A stretch of DNA of 64,000 nt from Neolewinella lacunae (GTDB taxonomy: Bacteria; Bacteroidota; Bacteroidia; Chitinophagales; Saprospiraceae): contig NZ_JACSIT010000050.1 of the NCBI RefSeq assembly GCF_014349155.1, positions 2,501 to 66,500 of the forward strand, in the 5' to 3' direction. The notes beneath the pieces are model-generated. The model did no database searches. It was given only the letters and a program-made list of their open reading frames with translations, and was not told the DNA's origin. Within the stretch, counting starts at the first letter, position 1. Every line of letters starts with the position of its first letter. Position numbers and translations under genes: made by a program. Below, in pieces: positions 49,905 through 60,214 of the stretch.

Positions 49905-49906
49905 CC

Positions 49907-50878
49907 CTACGGCCTCGGCGGATTTTCCGTCGGGTCAACCGGCGCATCTACTGGTGCGGGGCGGAGTAAGGACACGGCAATCCCGCCAGCCAATAGTCCG
50001 AAAATAACTACCAGCGATACCCAGTCGGGCGCGTGCCATACCTCGTGCAAAATCATCTTGATGCCCACGAAGGCCAGGATGAGGGCCAGGCTGATTTTTA
50101 CGTAGGCAAACTTATCCAGCATCCGCGACAGCACGAAATACAGCGAGCGCAGCCCGAGGATGGCCAGGATGTTGGAGCTGAAAACGAGGAAAGAGTCGGT
50201 CGTGATGCCCAGGATGGCGGGGATAGAATCAATGGCAAAAATCACGTCCGTCGTCTCTACCATCATCAGGGCGATGAACAGGGGCGTAGCTGCCCGCACC
50301 CCTCTTTTTTTAATCCAGAAACGGTTGCCGTGGTAGTGCTTCGTGACGGGCACCACCCGCTTAATAAATTTAATGACCGGGTTTTCTGAAGGAGGAACAT
50401 CTTCCGCATCCTTGGTCATTTTCAAGGCGCTGTAGAGCAGCAGTAAGCCGAAGACGTAAAACATCCAGTCAAATCGGTCGAGCAGGTATACCCCGGCCAG
50501 AATCATGATCAGGCGAAAGAAAATTGCTCCCAGGATACCCCAGAACAAGACCCGGTGCTGGTACATCGCCGGCACCCGGAAGTAGGCAAAAATCAGCGCA
50601 ATCACGAACACGTTGTCCATGCTCAGGGACAGTTCCACGAGGTAGCCCGTCAGATAGTTGATCACCGCCTGGTTGGCGGTCAGTTCAGAATCCACCCAGC
50701 CGTTGCCGTAGGCCAGGTAAACGAATCCGCTGAAGCCGAGCCCGATGGTGGTCCACATCGCCGTCCATTTCAGGGCCTCCGACGTACGGGGCACGTGGTC
50801 TTTGCGGTTCAGGACGAACAGATCGAGGAACAACAGGATAGCAACAAAGCAGAAAAAGCCAATCCAGATTGCGGACAT
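49907..50878 (-). CDS. TerC/Alx family membrane protein
   Basis: A 323-residue inner-membrane protein with about nine helices. TerC hallmarks are YLTGYLVELSLSMDNVFVIALIFAYF, with the metal-site Asp-Asn, and TTDVIFAIDSIPAILGITTD. Relatives export manganese (Alx, MntP-like role) or are linked with tellurite resistance. The length of about 320 fits Alx. A GC-rich leader of about 100 nt precedes it and could be structured. Metal export is inferred from the family. Confidence 0.93.
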   Translation of the reverse strand: MSAIWIGFFCFVAILLFLDLFVLNRKDHVPRTSEALKWTAMWTTIGLGFSGFVYLAYGNGWVDSELTANQAVINYLTGYLVELSLSMDNVFVIALIFAYFRVPAMYQHRVLFWGILGAIFFRLIMILAGVYLLDRFDWMFYVFGLLLLYSALKMTKDAEDVPPSENPVIKFIKRVVPVTKHYHGNRFWIKKRGVRAATPLFIALMMVETTDVIFAIDSIPAILGITTDSFLVFSSNILAILGLRSLYFVLSRMLDKFAYVKISLALILAFVGIKMILHEVWHAPDWVSLVVIFGLLAGGIAVSLLRPAPVDAPVDPTENPPRP

Positions 50879-50996
50879 TGCGCGGAAGGTTCTTAACGTA
50901 GAGAAAGTGCGGAGACTGACAAGGTCCCACTGCCCCGGTGTACGGGAAGGTGAGGTTCAGCCCCACCGTAGTCACCCCGTAGCGGGGGCGAAGATA
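50879..50996 (-). promoter_or_regulatory. Structured leader and -7 box of the terC-like gene
   Basis: The coding strand has TATCTTCG at 50989-50996, followed by a leader of about 105 nt. The leader can form at least three short hairpins, including GGTGGGG/CCTCACC (one mismatch) and CCCG/CGGG. Manganese (yybP-ykoY) riboswitches often precede this gene family, but the consensus was not clearly matched here. Confidence 0.35.
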
Positions 50997-51083
50997 CCTT
51001 GTAGAACAACGCCGACCGGGGGAAAGTGCGGAAGGAAAAAGGCTCCTTTGTTCCCACCCCGCAGCGCTAAACGCGCCCCACCG

Positions 51084-52910
51084 CTAATCGTTGGCATTTC
51101 CGTCGGCATCCCCGGTCTTAAGGACGAAGAAGTTGACCGGCAGTTCGAATACGCCGGCGTTGTTCAGGGCAATGCCCACGGGCGTTCCAACGTCAACTGG
51201 CGTGGGTGTGAGGGGAAAGCCCGCTGGTATTACCAGCCAGTTGGGCCGGGTCCGCCAATCGTCGAGGCCCAGAATTACCCGGGTGATCTGTGTAATATCC
51301 GACACCCTGATGTTGCCCGAGTTATTCACGTCGCCGGCCACTTGTCGCTCCGCCGTAAGGGTATCCAGGCCGAGGATATGGCGGCGGATGCGGATGATGT
51401 CGCCCACGTCAACGCCCGTAAGCAAGTCCAGGTCGGCGCCGTAAGTCCCCGAGATCGCAAAGGCCGTCACCAGCGGGGGCCGCTCCCCACGGAAGCGGCC
51501 TTCGGCGTCGGTAAGGTATTGCTGGCTCCCGTCGGGTGCCCAGGCAAAGGTGATGGTGGCCCCTTCCACGGGCTGGCCGTTGTTCAGGACCTGGCCGGAA
51601 ACGAAACGCCTGGGCAACAGGTTGGCGCCGTTCAGGGTCATGGCATTGGTGCCCAGCGGGTCCAGCCATTCGGCCAGGCGGCTGGCGGGCGTAGCACCCG
51701 TGTTCCAACTCAGGAAGAGGCGACCGACGAAAGCGGTGTTCGTGCCATTGCAGTTGAAAAACCCGCCGCTGAGTTGGCCGCGGATCCGGCGGTTGGCATC
51801 AAAAAAAGCACTCCCCGAAGAGCCCACCTGAAAGCTACCCGTTGCAATGCCCACCGTAAAATGGTGGTTGGCCGGGGTCGTCAGGGTAGGACTCCAGACG
51901 ATGGGCGTCGTGCGCACGATCATGCCGCCGGCGTTGGAAATGCCGAGCTTCTGGATGTCACCCTCGGGGTGATGAAAGTGTCGCGCCAGGCCCGGTGCGT
52001 TGCCGTCGGAGCGATCCCATCCCGCAAAGTAGTGGTCTTCGGCGGCAAAGTCCACGTCGATGATTTCCAAGAGCATAAAGTCCGTTTCCCGCAATCCCGC
52101 CCGGAATTCCACGCCCCGGTAAGTGGTGGGCGTCGGCTCCGTAGCGGGATTGGTACAGCCCGTGCTACGGTAGTCAAAATCAAGCTCCCACAGGTCGTAC
52201 AGCGGCGTAAAGCCATCCATACAGTGAAATCCCGTCAAGACGTACGGGCGGCCATCCTGGGCGGTATTGTTGATGAGGTTGCCCGTACAAAATCCTACGC
52301 CTTCGGCCACCACGAGATTGATGCGTGCAGCACCCGACTTTTCGTCGTCCCAACCATCACCCGCACTGCAATTGGCGTTGATCTGGCAAGCGTTGGAGTC
52401 GCCGAAGTCCTTGGCCCGGCCCCCGTGCCAAAGGTCGGGGCGGTAGACGTGGTCGATGCGCCAGATGTGAAACGGGGCCTTTTCCGGCCGGGGCCCGCGG
52501 TAGCGCAGCGTCACCTCCTGCCCGGGCAGGAAGCCCGTGAACAGGCGCCCCAAATCGCTCACGTCCGCCTGCGTGAAAGGGCCGCGTTGCGCGTCGCCCG
52601 CGTGTAAGCTCAGGGTGGCACCAGCGGGAAGCTCCACCGCGTCCAAAAATAAGCCGAGGCCGTGGGCAGCGGGTACGGAAAAGCGCCGCGACCACGTCAG
52701 CACCCCGTTTTCATAGGCGTATTCGCCGTACTCCGGCGTCAGGTCCAGGGCCAGCGGAGCCGAATAGCGGGGATTGCCAAAACGCTCGTCCTCCGCCGCC
52801 AGCTTCGCCAGATTCGGCGACGGGAGCAATACGGCAGACGCCTGGGCCAGCAGCGCAGGCCCGGCTAAGGACAGCAGCACGAGGAAGAAAATGGTGTTTC
52901 TGGGATACAT
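51084..52910 (-). CDS. Secreted trypsin-like (lysyl endopeptidase-like) serine protease with dockerin-like C-terminus
   Basis: A 608-residue secreted protease. The ATG at 52910 gives a signal peptide (MYPRNTIFFLVLLSLAGPALLAQ). A beta-rich prodomain of about 180 residues follows. The chymotrypsin-fold domain has His229 in LTGFHC, a candidate Asp277 in RETDFMLLEI, and Ser365 in GSSGSAFFD, with paired cysteines as in Achromobacter lysyl endopeptidase. After a short carboxypeptidase-regulatory-like module (about 433-490) come two dockerin-like calcium repeats (VDVGDIIRIRRHILGL and GDVNNSGNIRVSDITQITRVILGL, 500-549), and GDADGNAND ends the protein. No T9SS sorting domain is apparent, which is odd. 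Confidence 0.88.
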   Translation of the reverse strand: MYPRNTIFFLVLLSLAGPALLAQASAVLLPSPNLAKLAAEDERFGNPRYSAPLALDLTPEYGEYAYENGVLTWSRRFSVPAAHGLGLFLDAVELPAGATLSLHAGDAQRGPFTQADVSDLGRLFTGFLPGQEVTLRYRGPRPEKAPFHIWRIDHVYRPDLWHGGRAKDFGDSNACQINANCSAGDGWDDEKSGAARINLVVAEGVGFCTGNLINNTAQDGRPYVLTGFHCMDGFTPLYDLWELDFDYRSTGCTNPATEPTPTTYRGVEFRAGLRETDFMLLEIIDVDFAAEDHYFAGWDRSDGNAPGLARHFHHPEGDIQKLGISNAGGMIVRTTPIVWSPTLTTPANHHFTVGIATGSFQVGSSGSAFFDANRRIRGQLSGGFFNCNGTNTAFVGRLFLSWNTGATPASRLAEWLDPLGTNAMTLNGANLLPRRFVSGQVLNNGQPVEGATITFAWAPDGSQQYLTDAEGRFRGERPPLVTAFAISGTYGADLDLLTGVDVGDIIRIRRHILGLDTLTAERQVAGDVNNSGNIRVSDITQITRVILGLDDWRTRPNWLVIPAGFPLTPTPVDVGTPVGIALNNAGVFELPVNFFVLKTGDADGNAND

Positions 52911-53338
52911 CGGTATTGGGTAGATAGACAAAAAGCAGTAGAACAAAGATAGGCAAAAGGCCCGGCCCGGGGGCATGGCTGGCCAAAAAGTGCCGCAGCC
53001 GGTACCTGCCCGGGGCGCGGCCGCAGGTGCCAGGGAAGGGGATGAGGAGCAAGGGCAGTCCAGCCACCCATTGCCGGTTAACCGCACCCTGCACCTGCGT
53101 TCGCGCCCAAAATGAAAAGCATAAGCGCCAGCGACCAAGGTATTGCCCTTTGCCTCACCATACCTTCCCAAACGGTGGTCGTTAAAGATTTTCCGGCCAC
53201 CCAGCAAAGCACTAAAAGCCGTACTTTCGCCCACCGTTAAACAAAAAACCGGGCAGCCGGGGTTATCGGTGGGGGCGGCGGCATCTCTGCCACCCACTTC
53301 ACCACTTCTGCCTTCCGCAAGACCCAAGTAAGACCATC
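52911..53338. other. Divergent intergenic region with REPIN
   Basis: These 428 bp separate the protease and ettA genes. They hold the REPIN at 53013-53108 and a TATCTTTG box on the minus strand at 52944-52951. No gene is supported. Confidence 0.65.
53013..53108. repeat. REPIN-like inverted pair, best-preserved
   Basis: The forward core GGGCGCGGCCGCAGGTGCC at 53013-53031 and the reversed core GCACCTGCGTTCGCGCCC at 53091-53108 are separated by 59 bp containing GATGAGGAGCAAGGGCAG. Total length is 96 bp. Confidence 0.9.
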
Positions 53339-55021
<1,683 letters not shown>

Positions 55022-55044
55022 GCCGCTTTACCCGCCTACGGGTT

Positions 55045-55205
55045 TCCCGGTTGAGGGTGTCCCCATACCGCTCAAGATCTCTCCGCTTGCGAACGTCCCG
55101 GTTGAGGGTGTCCCCACCCGAACCCCACCTGGCTCCGACTGCCTCTACCCCGCTCAGGATCTCTCCGCTTGCGAACGTCCCGGTTGAGGGTGTCCCCACC
55201 CGAAC
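55045..55205. repeat. Direct repeats with 82-bp period
   Basis: TCCCGGTTGAGGGTGTCCCC occurs at 55045, 55096 and 55178. The segments 55068-55123 and 55150-55205 are almost identical over 56 bp. They fill the gap between the convergent ettA and response-regulator genes. Confidence 0.88.
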
Positions 55206-55209
55206 CTTC

Positions 55210-55620
55210 CTACCGCCGATTAGTCGTCAGCCAAAAGTTGACGATGTGCTCCATCGCCGAGCGGTAAGCCTGTGGAATGGTGGGTTTATTGACGAAAGCC
55301 GAGGCCCCCAGGGCGTAAGCCCGGTCAATCTCATTCTGGTCTTCCGAAGCCGAAAACATGACGATGGGGAAAGGAGGCCGTTCGTTGGCATCCTGAAAAG
55401 TCTTGAGCACCCCAAAGCCGTCGATGCGCGGCATGTGCAGGTCCATAATCACCAGATGGACGCCTTTAACTGGCCGGTTCTTCTGGTAAAATTGCAGGAA
55501 GTGTGCCCCATCACGGAGCACGACCACGTCGATGTTCTTATCGATTTGGCGAATGGTACGTTGGGCCAACGTCGCTTCGAGCGGGTCGTCCTCAATCAGG
55601 AGTACACGAGAGGGTGTCAT
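55210..55620 (-). CDS. Single-domain response regulator
   Basis: A 136-residue receiver domain with no output domain, like Rcp1 or CheY. It has the acidic pocket Glu10, Asp11 and Asp12 (VLLIEDD), phosphoacceptor Asp60 in LVIMDLHMPRIDG, Ser90 and Lys112 in FVNKP. The histidine kinase gene is 118 bp upstream on the same strand and is its likely partner. Output must go through protein contacts. The ATG at 55620 begins the domain. Confidence 0.93.
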   Translation of the reverse strand: MTPSRVLLIEDDPLEATLAQRTIRQIDKNIDVVVLRDGAHFLQFYQKNRPVKGVHLVIMDLHMPRIDGFGVLKTFQDANERPPFPIVMFSASEDQNEIDRAYALGASAFVNKPTIPQAYRSAMEHIVNFWLTTNRR

Positions 55621-55738
55621 TGTAGCTTTCTGTGAATCGGTAGGTAGAAAGACGGAACCGGGACGCCTAAACGCAGGACCGGCAGCCCGCATCTCCAAAA
55701 ATTAGGGATTACTAGAAGCGAAAGATACAGGAAATTCC

Positions 55739-57037
55739 TCAGAAAGCGGAAGAGGCACCAACTTTTACGGGTAATCTTAGGGTGAAGGTGGCTCCTTTGC
55801 CCAATTTTCCGTCGGCTTCGATCGATCCGCCGAGGTTGCGCATGATGCGGTGCACCGATGCCAGCCCGACGCCGGTGCCGGGAATATCGTCGGCCGCGTA
55901 GAGCCGGCTGAAGAGCTGGAAGAGCTTATCGGCGTAGGCGGGATCAAAGCCGATGCCGTTATCGGAGAAGCTGATCACGTGCTGCCCTTCCTGCAAATAA
56001 TAGTTGATCCGCACCACCGCCCGCTGCCGGTTGCTGGAATACTTGATGGCGTTGGAAAGCAGATTCTGCAGCACCTGCTCGATCAGACCCGCGTCGGTGT
56101 AAATGATCGGGAAGGCATCCTGCTCAATGATGAGCTCCGCCGCCTGCCGCTCCGTTTGCCGCGTCCCACTGATGATCTGATCGAGCATCTCCTCAATGTT
56201 GACGGGAACAATCTTGGGTTCCTCCCGCTGGTTGCGGCTAAGCATCAGGAGGCCATCAATCATCTTGGCCAGTTTGCTGGCGGACTGTTCTACGTAGTGG
56301 AGGTAGGTTGTGCGGTCCTCGGCCGAAGCATCGGGCTCTTCGCGGAGGGCTTCCGCAAAACTGGCAATGTGACGAACCGGGGCCCGCAAGTCGTGGGCCA
56401 CGCTGTACATGAAAGCCTTGAGCTCTTCGTTGACCGCCCGCCGCTGTTCTTCCAGGACCTTGACGTCGTTAATGTCAATGATGAGGCCGATAATCTGTTC
56501 CGGCTCTCCTTCGGGCTGGTAACGCTTTGCACTGGCCCGGAACCAACGGTATTCGTTTAATTGGTTCAGGTAACGGAACTCCAAATGCGCGCCAGCACCG
56601 GTAGTGAAAATATTGCGGGGGATGGGCTTCGCACTGGGCAGGTCGAGAACCGACTCCGCAAATGCAGTTTTATTCCGGGTTGGCGCGTCGTTTTCTACGT
56701 CCCAGTCGGGCTCCTCCTTAGCTTCGGCCATCGCCATGGCGCGGTCCAGGTCTTCGGGGTGAATCTGCTCCAGGAACTGCCGGTAAGAAGGGGGCATACC
56801 AATGTCCCCGTATCCCAGGATTTCGGCCAGTTGTTCGGAGATGTACATGTAGTCACCCGCCAGGTTCTGACGCATAAAGATGCCACCTTCGGCGGCTTCG
56901 GTGATCTCGGAGATAATGAAGTTAAAACGCCTAACTTCCTTCAAGTGCAGATGTGCTTCGGCTTGAGATACGGCCAACTGCCGCTTTAGGCTTTTGATCA
57001 GTTCGTTCTCACCTCCGGGGGGTGAAGTGGTCGTCAT
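55739..57037 (-). CDS. PAS-domain sensor histidine kinase
   Basis: A 432-residue cytosolic kinase. A short coiled coil (about 10-45) leads to a PAS domain (about 50-195, ending in LIIDINDVKVLEEQRRAV). The dimerisation/phosphoacceptor domain has His215 in FMYSVAHDLRAPVRHI. The ATPase has EQVLQNLLSNAIKYS, FSDNGIGFD and GTGVGLASVHRI. No membrane helix is present, so the signal is intracellular. The H-box is of the phytochrome-associated type, which often pairs with single-domain regulators as here. Confidence 0.94.
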   Translation of the reverse strand: MTTTSPPGGENELIKSLKRQLAVSQAEAHLHLKEVRRFNFIISEITEAAEGGIFMRQNLAGDYMYISEQLAEILGYGDIGMPPSYRQFLEQIHPEDLDRAMAMAEAKEEPDWDVENDAPTRNKTAFAESVLDLPSAKPIPRNIFTTGAGAHLEFRYLNQLNEYRWFRASAKRYQPEGEPEQIIGLIIDINDVKVLEEQRRAVNEELKAFMYSVAHDLRAPVRHIASFAEALREEPDASAEDRTTYLHYVEQSASKLAKMIDGLLMLSRNQREEPKIVPVNIEEMLDQIISGTRQTERQAAELIIEQDAFPIIYTDAGLIEQVLQNLLSNAIKYSSNRQRAVVRINYYLQEGQHVISFSDNGIGFDPAYADKLFQLFSRLYAADDIPGTGVGLASVHRIMRNLGGSIEADGKLGKGATFTLRLPVKVGASSAF

Positions 57038-57256
57038 TTCAGTTTGTGTGTATAAGTCTATTCAGAGAGTAATACACGAATGTAGCCAACATCTGGCCCG
57101 TTATTGTGCAACGGCCCATTGCTTTAGCAAGTGGCACTAAAATGCGGGCAAGCGGTGCATAAACCGGTCCGTTCGTACAGGCCTGACTACCTTCTAAATG
57201 GCCCAATCCGACGAATTCCCCACCATTCCCTTTAGCGGGTCCCCTGGCAAATTGCC

Positions 57257-58147
57257 TCAATCGATGTAGCGCTTGGTCAGGTTTCCGTAGGCATCAATGC
57301 GGCGGTCACGGAAAAACGGCCAGATGCGGCGAACGTCGGCGGTCCGTTGCCGGTCGATGCGTACCACGCTTTCTGTGGGCACATCCTGCGGCGCTTCGTA
57401 AAGGATTTCCCCCTGCGGACCAGCTACGAAGGAACTGCCCCAGAACCGGATGCCGTTGGTTACTCCGCTGGGGTCGGGTTCGAAGCCGGTGCGGTTGACG
57501 GCAACGACGGGCAATCCGTTGGCTACGGCGTGGGCCCGCTGGCTGATCATCCAGGCGTCACGCTGCCGGCCCTGCTCGGCGGCATCATCCGTGGTTTCGT
57601 AGCCAATGGCAGTAGGGTAAATGAGCAACTCCGCCCCCGCCAACGCCATCAGGCGCGCCGCCTCGGGATACCACTGGTCCCAGCAGACGAGCACCCCCAG
57701 TTTACCCACGCTGCTTTGGATGGGCTGGAAGCCCATATCACCCGGCGTGAAGTAAAATTTTTCGTAGTAGGCCGGGTCGTCCGGGATGTGCATCTTGCGG
57801 TACCGCCCCAGGATGGTGCCGTCGCGTTCTATGACCACCGCCGTATTGTGGCAAAGCCCCGGTGCCCGCTGCTCAAAAAGGGAAACCACCAACACTACGT
57901 CCAATTCCCGGGCCAATTCCCCAAAGTAATCCGTACTCGGCCCGGGAATGGGCTCCGCCTGTTCAAATACTTCGGTAGCTTCCGTCTGGCAGAAGTACAG
58001 GCCCGTATGCAGTTCCTGAAAAACGATGAGCTCCGCCCCCGCCGCTTTGCAACGGCGCGCTGCGGCCGTGCTGTTGGCCAGGTTCTTATCGCGGTCTTCG
58101 GTATTGGCCTGTTGGACCAGGCCGACGTGTAAAGGCTTGGCAGCCAT
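57257..58147 (-). CDS. aguB: Carbon-nitrogen hydrolase, N-carbamoylputrescine amidase-like
   Basis: A 296-residue nitrilase-superfamily amidase. The catalytic triad is Glu45 (FQELHTGLYFC), Lys118 (GRYRKMHIPDDP) and Cys155 (LVCWDQWYPEAAR). The sequence around the active site, including YEKFYFTPGD, matches N-carbamoylputrescine amidase, which forms putrescine in the agmatine route. The agmatine deiminase partner is not in the window. It lies 57 bp downstream of the Lrp-type gene on the same strand. Confidence 0.9.
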   Translation of the reverse strand: MAAKPLHVGLVQQANTEDRDKNLANSTAAARRCKAAGAELIVFQELHTGLYFCQTEATEVFEQAEPIPGPSTDYFGELARELDVVLVVSLFEQRAPGLCHNTAVVIERDGTILGRYRKMHIPDDPAYYEKFYFTPGDMGFQPIQSSVGKLGVLVCWDQWYPEAARLMALAGAELLIYPTAIGYETTDDAAEQGRQRDAWMISQRAHAVANGLPVVAVNRTGFEPDPSGVTNGIRFWGSSFVAGPQGEILYEAPQDVPTESVVRIDRQRTADVRRIWPFFRDRRIDAYGNLTKRYID

Positions 58148-58204
58148 GTTTTTCTGCTTTTTGCCCTCCGGAGGAGGGAATGCACCCGGTCTGGGGCCTA
58201 AAGA

Positions 58205-58693
58205 TTAATCCTCCTCGCTGGCGTCGTACTCGTAAGGCAACAACTTCGAGTCTTTCACCGTGGAAAGGGTCATGAGCGTTTTGAGGCGCTCGATCTCATC
58301 GATCTGCTGCAGCGTTTTGAACAACAGCCGCTCGTAGGTGGGGATGTCTTTACAGACAATCTTGATGAGGAAGTCCGCCTCCCCGGTTATGATGTAACAT
58401 TCGGTGATCTCATCAATACCTTCCACCTGGGAAAGGAAATTTTCGCGGGCCTGGTCCTTCCGCCAATCCAGCGAAACCAACACGAAGGTTTTCACCATCA
58501 GGCCAATGGCTTCGGGGTTGACTTGGGCGTGGTAGCTGCGGATGACCTCGTTGTGCTCCAGTTTCTTGACCCGCTCCAGCGTGGGTGCGGGGCTCAGCCC
58601 GATGCGCTTGGAGAGGTCCAGGTTGGTTATCTTACTGTTTTCCTGAAGAATCTTCAGGATGTTGAGATCAATCTTATCGAGTTTTTCGGACAT
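58205..58693 (-). CDS. Lrp/AsnC-family transcriptional regulator
   Basis: A 162-residue regulator with an N-terminal HTH (DKIDLNILKILQENSKITNLDLSKRIGLSPAPTLERVKKLE) and a C-terminal RAM ligand-binding domain (VEGIDEITECYIITGEADFLIKIVCKD). Family members respond to amino acids. The glutamate dehydrogenase gene is directly upstream on the same strand. A perfect inverted repeat surrounds its own -7 box, which suggests autoregulation. Confidence 0.95.
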   Translation of the reverse strand: MSEKLDKIDLNILKILQENSKITNLDLSKRIGLSPAPTLERVKKLEHNEVIRSYHAQVNPEAIGLMVKTFVLVSLDWRKDQARENFLSQVEGIDEITECYIITGEADFLIKIVCKDIPTYERLLFKTLQQIDEIERLKTLMTLSTVKDSKLLPYEYDASEED

Positions 58694-58705
58694 GGTATGG
58701 GCGCA

Positions 58706-58742
58706 AAATGTTGGTGCGGCGAAGATAACCGCACCAACATTT
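58706..58742 (-). promoter_or_regulatory. Perfect 14-bp inverted repeat enclosing the -7 box of the lrp-type gene
   Basis: AAATGTTGGTGCGG (58706-58719) pairs exactly with CCGCACCAACATTT (58729-58742). On the coding strand the nine-base centre is TTATCTTCG, which contains the -7 box TATCTTCG. It lies 12 bp upstream of the ATG. It may be an operator, and could also act as the gdhA terminator since a T-run follows on that strand. Confidence 0.75.
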
Positions 58743-58789
58743 ATTTCATAATCTTCGTGAAAAAAGTATAAAATTCTTCCATCATCCCC

Positions 58790-60214
58790 CTACGGCCAAA
58801 TACCGAGGGCAATGTAATCACTGGAAATTTTACTGATGGCCAAGGCAAAGGCGGCCGTACGCAGGTCTTTAATTCCTTCTTTTTCCCGGTAGAGCTTGTA
58901 AATGCCCTGGAAGCCGGTAATCATTGTCTCTTCCAGGCCGGAACGGACCAGGTCAATCTCATCCGCCCCGCGGGCAATCTGGTCTTTGACTTTTTCATTG
59001 ATGGCCTTGCCCGTGGTGGCTTCGATTTGCTCCAGGATGCGGCGGTAGGCCCCTTCATCGAAACGCTTTTCCAGGCGGCCAAATCGCATGTGGCTCAGGT
59101 TCTTCAACCATTCGAAGTAGGACACCGTTACCCCGCCGGCGTTGAGGTAAATATCGGGAATGACTACGATGCCGCGCTCGGCCAGGATTTCGTCACCGCC
59201 CGCCGTTACCGGTCCGTTGGCCGCTTCGGCAATGATTTTGGCGTTGACGTCGCGGGCGTTCTCCGCCGTGATCTGGTTTTCCAGTGCGGCTGGCACCAAA
59301 ATGTCACACTCAAATTCCATGACGGTACGCCGGTCTTCTTTGCCGAAGACCTCTACGTCGGGGTAAGTCAGGATCGTACCGTGCTCGCGGCGGTGGCGGA
59401 TGACATCGTGGATGTCTAGCCCCGCCTTGCGGTAAATGGCCCCCTCCACTTCGGAGACGCCGACGATGATCACTCCACCTTCATCCTGGCTGATGGTGGC
59501 CGTGTAGGAACCTACGTTGCCCAGGCCCTGCACCACCATCGTTTTGCCCCTGATGCCGAGGGTCAGGCCCAGCTGGTCCATCAGGTCTTTCTGGTTACAG
59601 GCTTCACGGATGCCGTAAAATACCCCGCGGCCGGTGGCTTCGGTGCGGCCCTGTACGCCGTTCTGGCTGACGGGTTTTCCCGTCACACAACCCGCCGCGT
59701 TGATGTCGTCGGGGTGGAAAGAGCGGTAAGTATCGTAGATCCAGGCCATCTCGCGGGGGCCGGTGCCGTAGTCGGGCGCGGGAACGTCCACGGCCGGACC
59801 GATGAACTTGCGGCGGATCAACTCGGTGGTGTAGCGGCGGGTAATCTTTTCCAGGTCGGCCTCACTGTATTCCCAGGGGTTGATCTTTACGCCGCCCTTC
59901 GCCCCGCCAAAGGGTACGTCAACAATGGCACACTTGTAGGACATGAGCGTAGCCAGGGCCACTACCTCGTCTTGGTTCACGTGGTTGGAGTAGCGGATGC
60001 CGCCCTTGGTGGGGCTGCGGTGGTGGCTGTGCTGGGCCCGGTAGGCCTCGATGACGCGCACCTCGCCGTCAATTTTTACTGGAAAGTGGATCTGGTAGAC
60101 GCTGTTGCAGACCCGGATCTGCTTGAGCAATCCCTCCGGCAATCCGGTGTGGGGGGCGGCAGCGTCGAAGTAATGGTTGACGCTGTCAAGAAAGGAAACA
60201 GTACTGTTAGACAT
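58790..60214 (-). CDS. gdhA: Glu/Leu/Phe/Val dehydrogenase (glutamate dehydrogenase)
   Basis: A 474-residue NAD(P)-dependent amino-acid dehydrogenase interconverting glutamate and 2-oxoglutarate. Substrate motifs are HHRSPTKGGIRYS and SYKCAIVDVPFGGAKGG, with the catalytic lysine, and the Rossmann motif is VVQGLGNVGS. The C-terminus (AAFALAISKISSDYIALGIWP) is complete. Glutamate is the likely substrate from length and motif, though the wider family is possible. The ATG at 60214 overlaps the CcmD-like stop by 8 bp, implying translational coupling. Confidence 0.95.
   Translation of the reverse strand: MSNSTVSFLDSVNHYFDAAAPHTGLPEGLLKQIRVCNSVYQIHFPVKIDGEVRVIEAYRAQHSHHRSPTKGGIRYSNHVNQDEVVALATLMSYKCAIVDVPFGGAKGGVKINPWEYSEADLEKITRRYTTELIRRKFIGPAVDVPAPDYGTGPREMAWIYDTYRSFHPDDINAAGCVTGKPVSQNGVQGRTEATGRGVFYGIREACNQKDLMDQLGLTLGIRGKTMVVQGLGNVGSYTATISQDEGGVIIVGVSEVEGAIYRKAGLDIHDVIRHRREHGTILTYPDVEVFGKEDRRTVMEFECDILVPAALENQITAENARDVNAKIIAEAANGPVTAGGDEILAERGIVVIPDIYLNAGGVTVSYFEWLKNLSHMRFGRLEKRFDEGAYRRILEQIEATTGKAINEKVKDQIARGADEIDLVRSGLEETMITGFQGIYKLYREKEGIKDLRTAAFALAISKISSDYIALGIWP

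Larger units (their letters stand above)
49541..49906. other. Repeat-filled intergenic region, photolyase / TerC
   Basis: No gene in these 366 bp. The order is: a GATGTCTGATGTG array (about 49541-49585), a TATCGTC array (49631-49655), then the 81-bp direct repeats (49691-49904). Confidence 0.8.

Noticed and set aside
50890-50990. Cobalamin riboswitch on the plus strand (GGGAAGGTGAGG words)
   Set aside because: Conserved boxes are not in the right order, and no plus-strand gene follows.
57039-57260. 73-codon minus-strand frame between the kinase and amidase genes
   Set aside because: No homology-like features, mixed composition, and it occupies the expected promoter region of the kinase gene.
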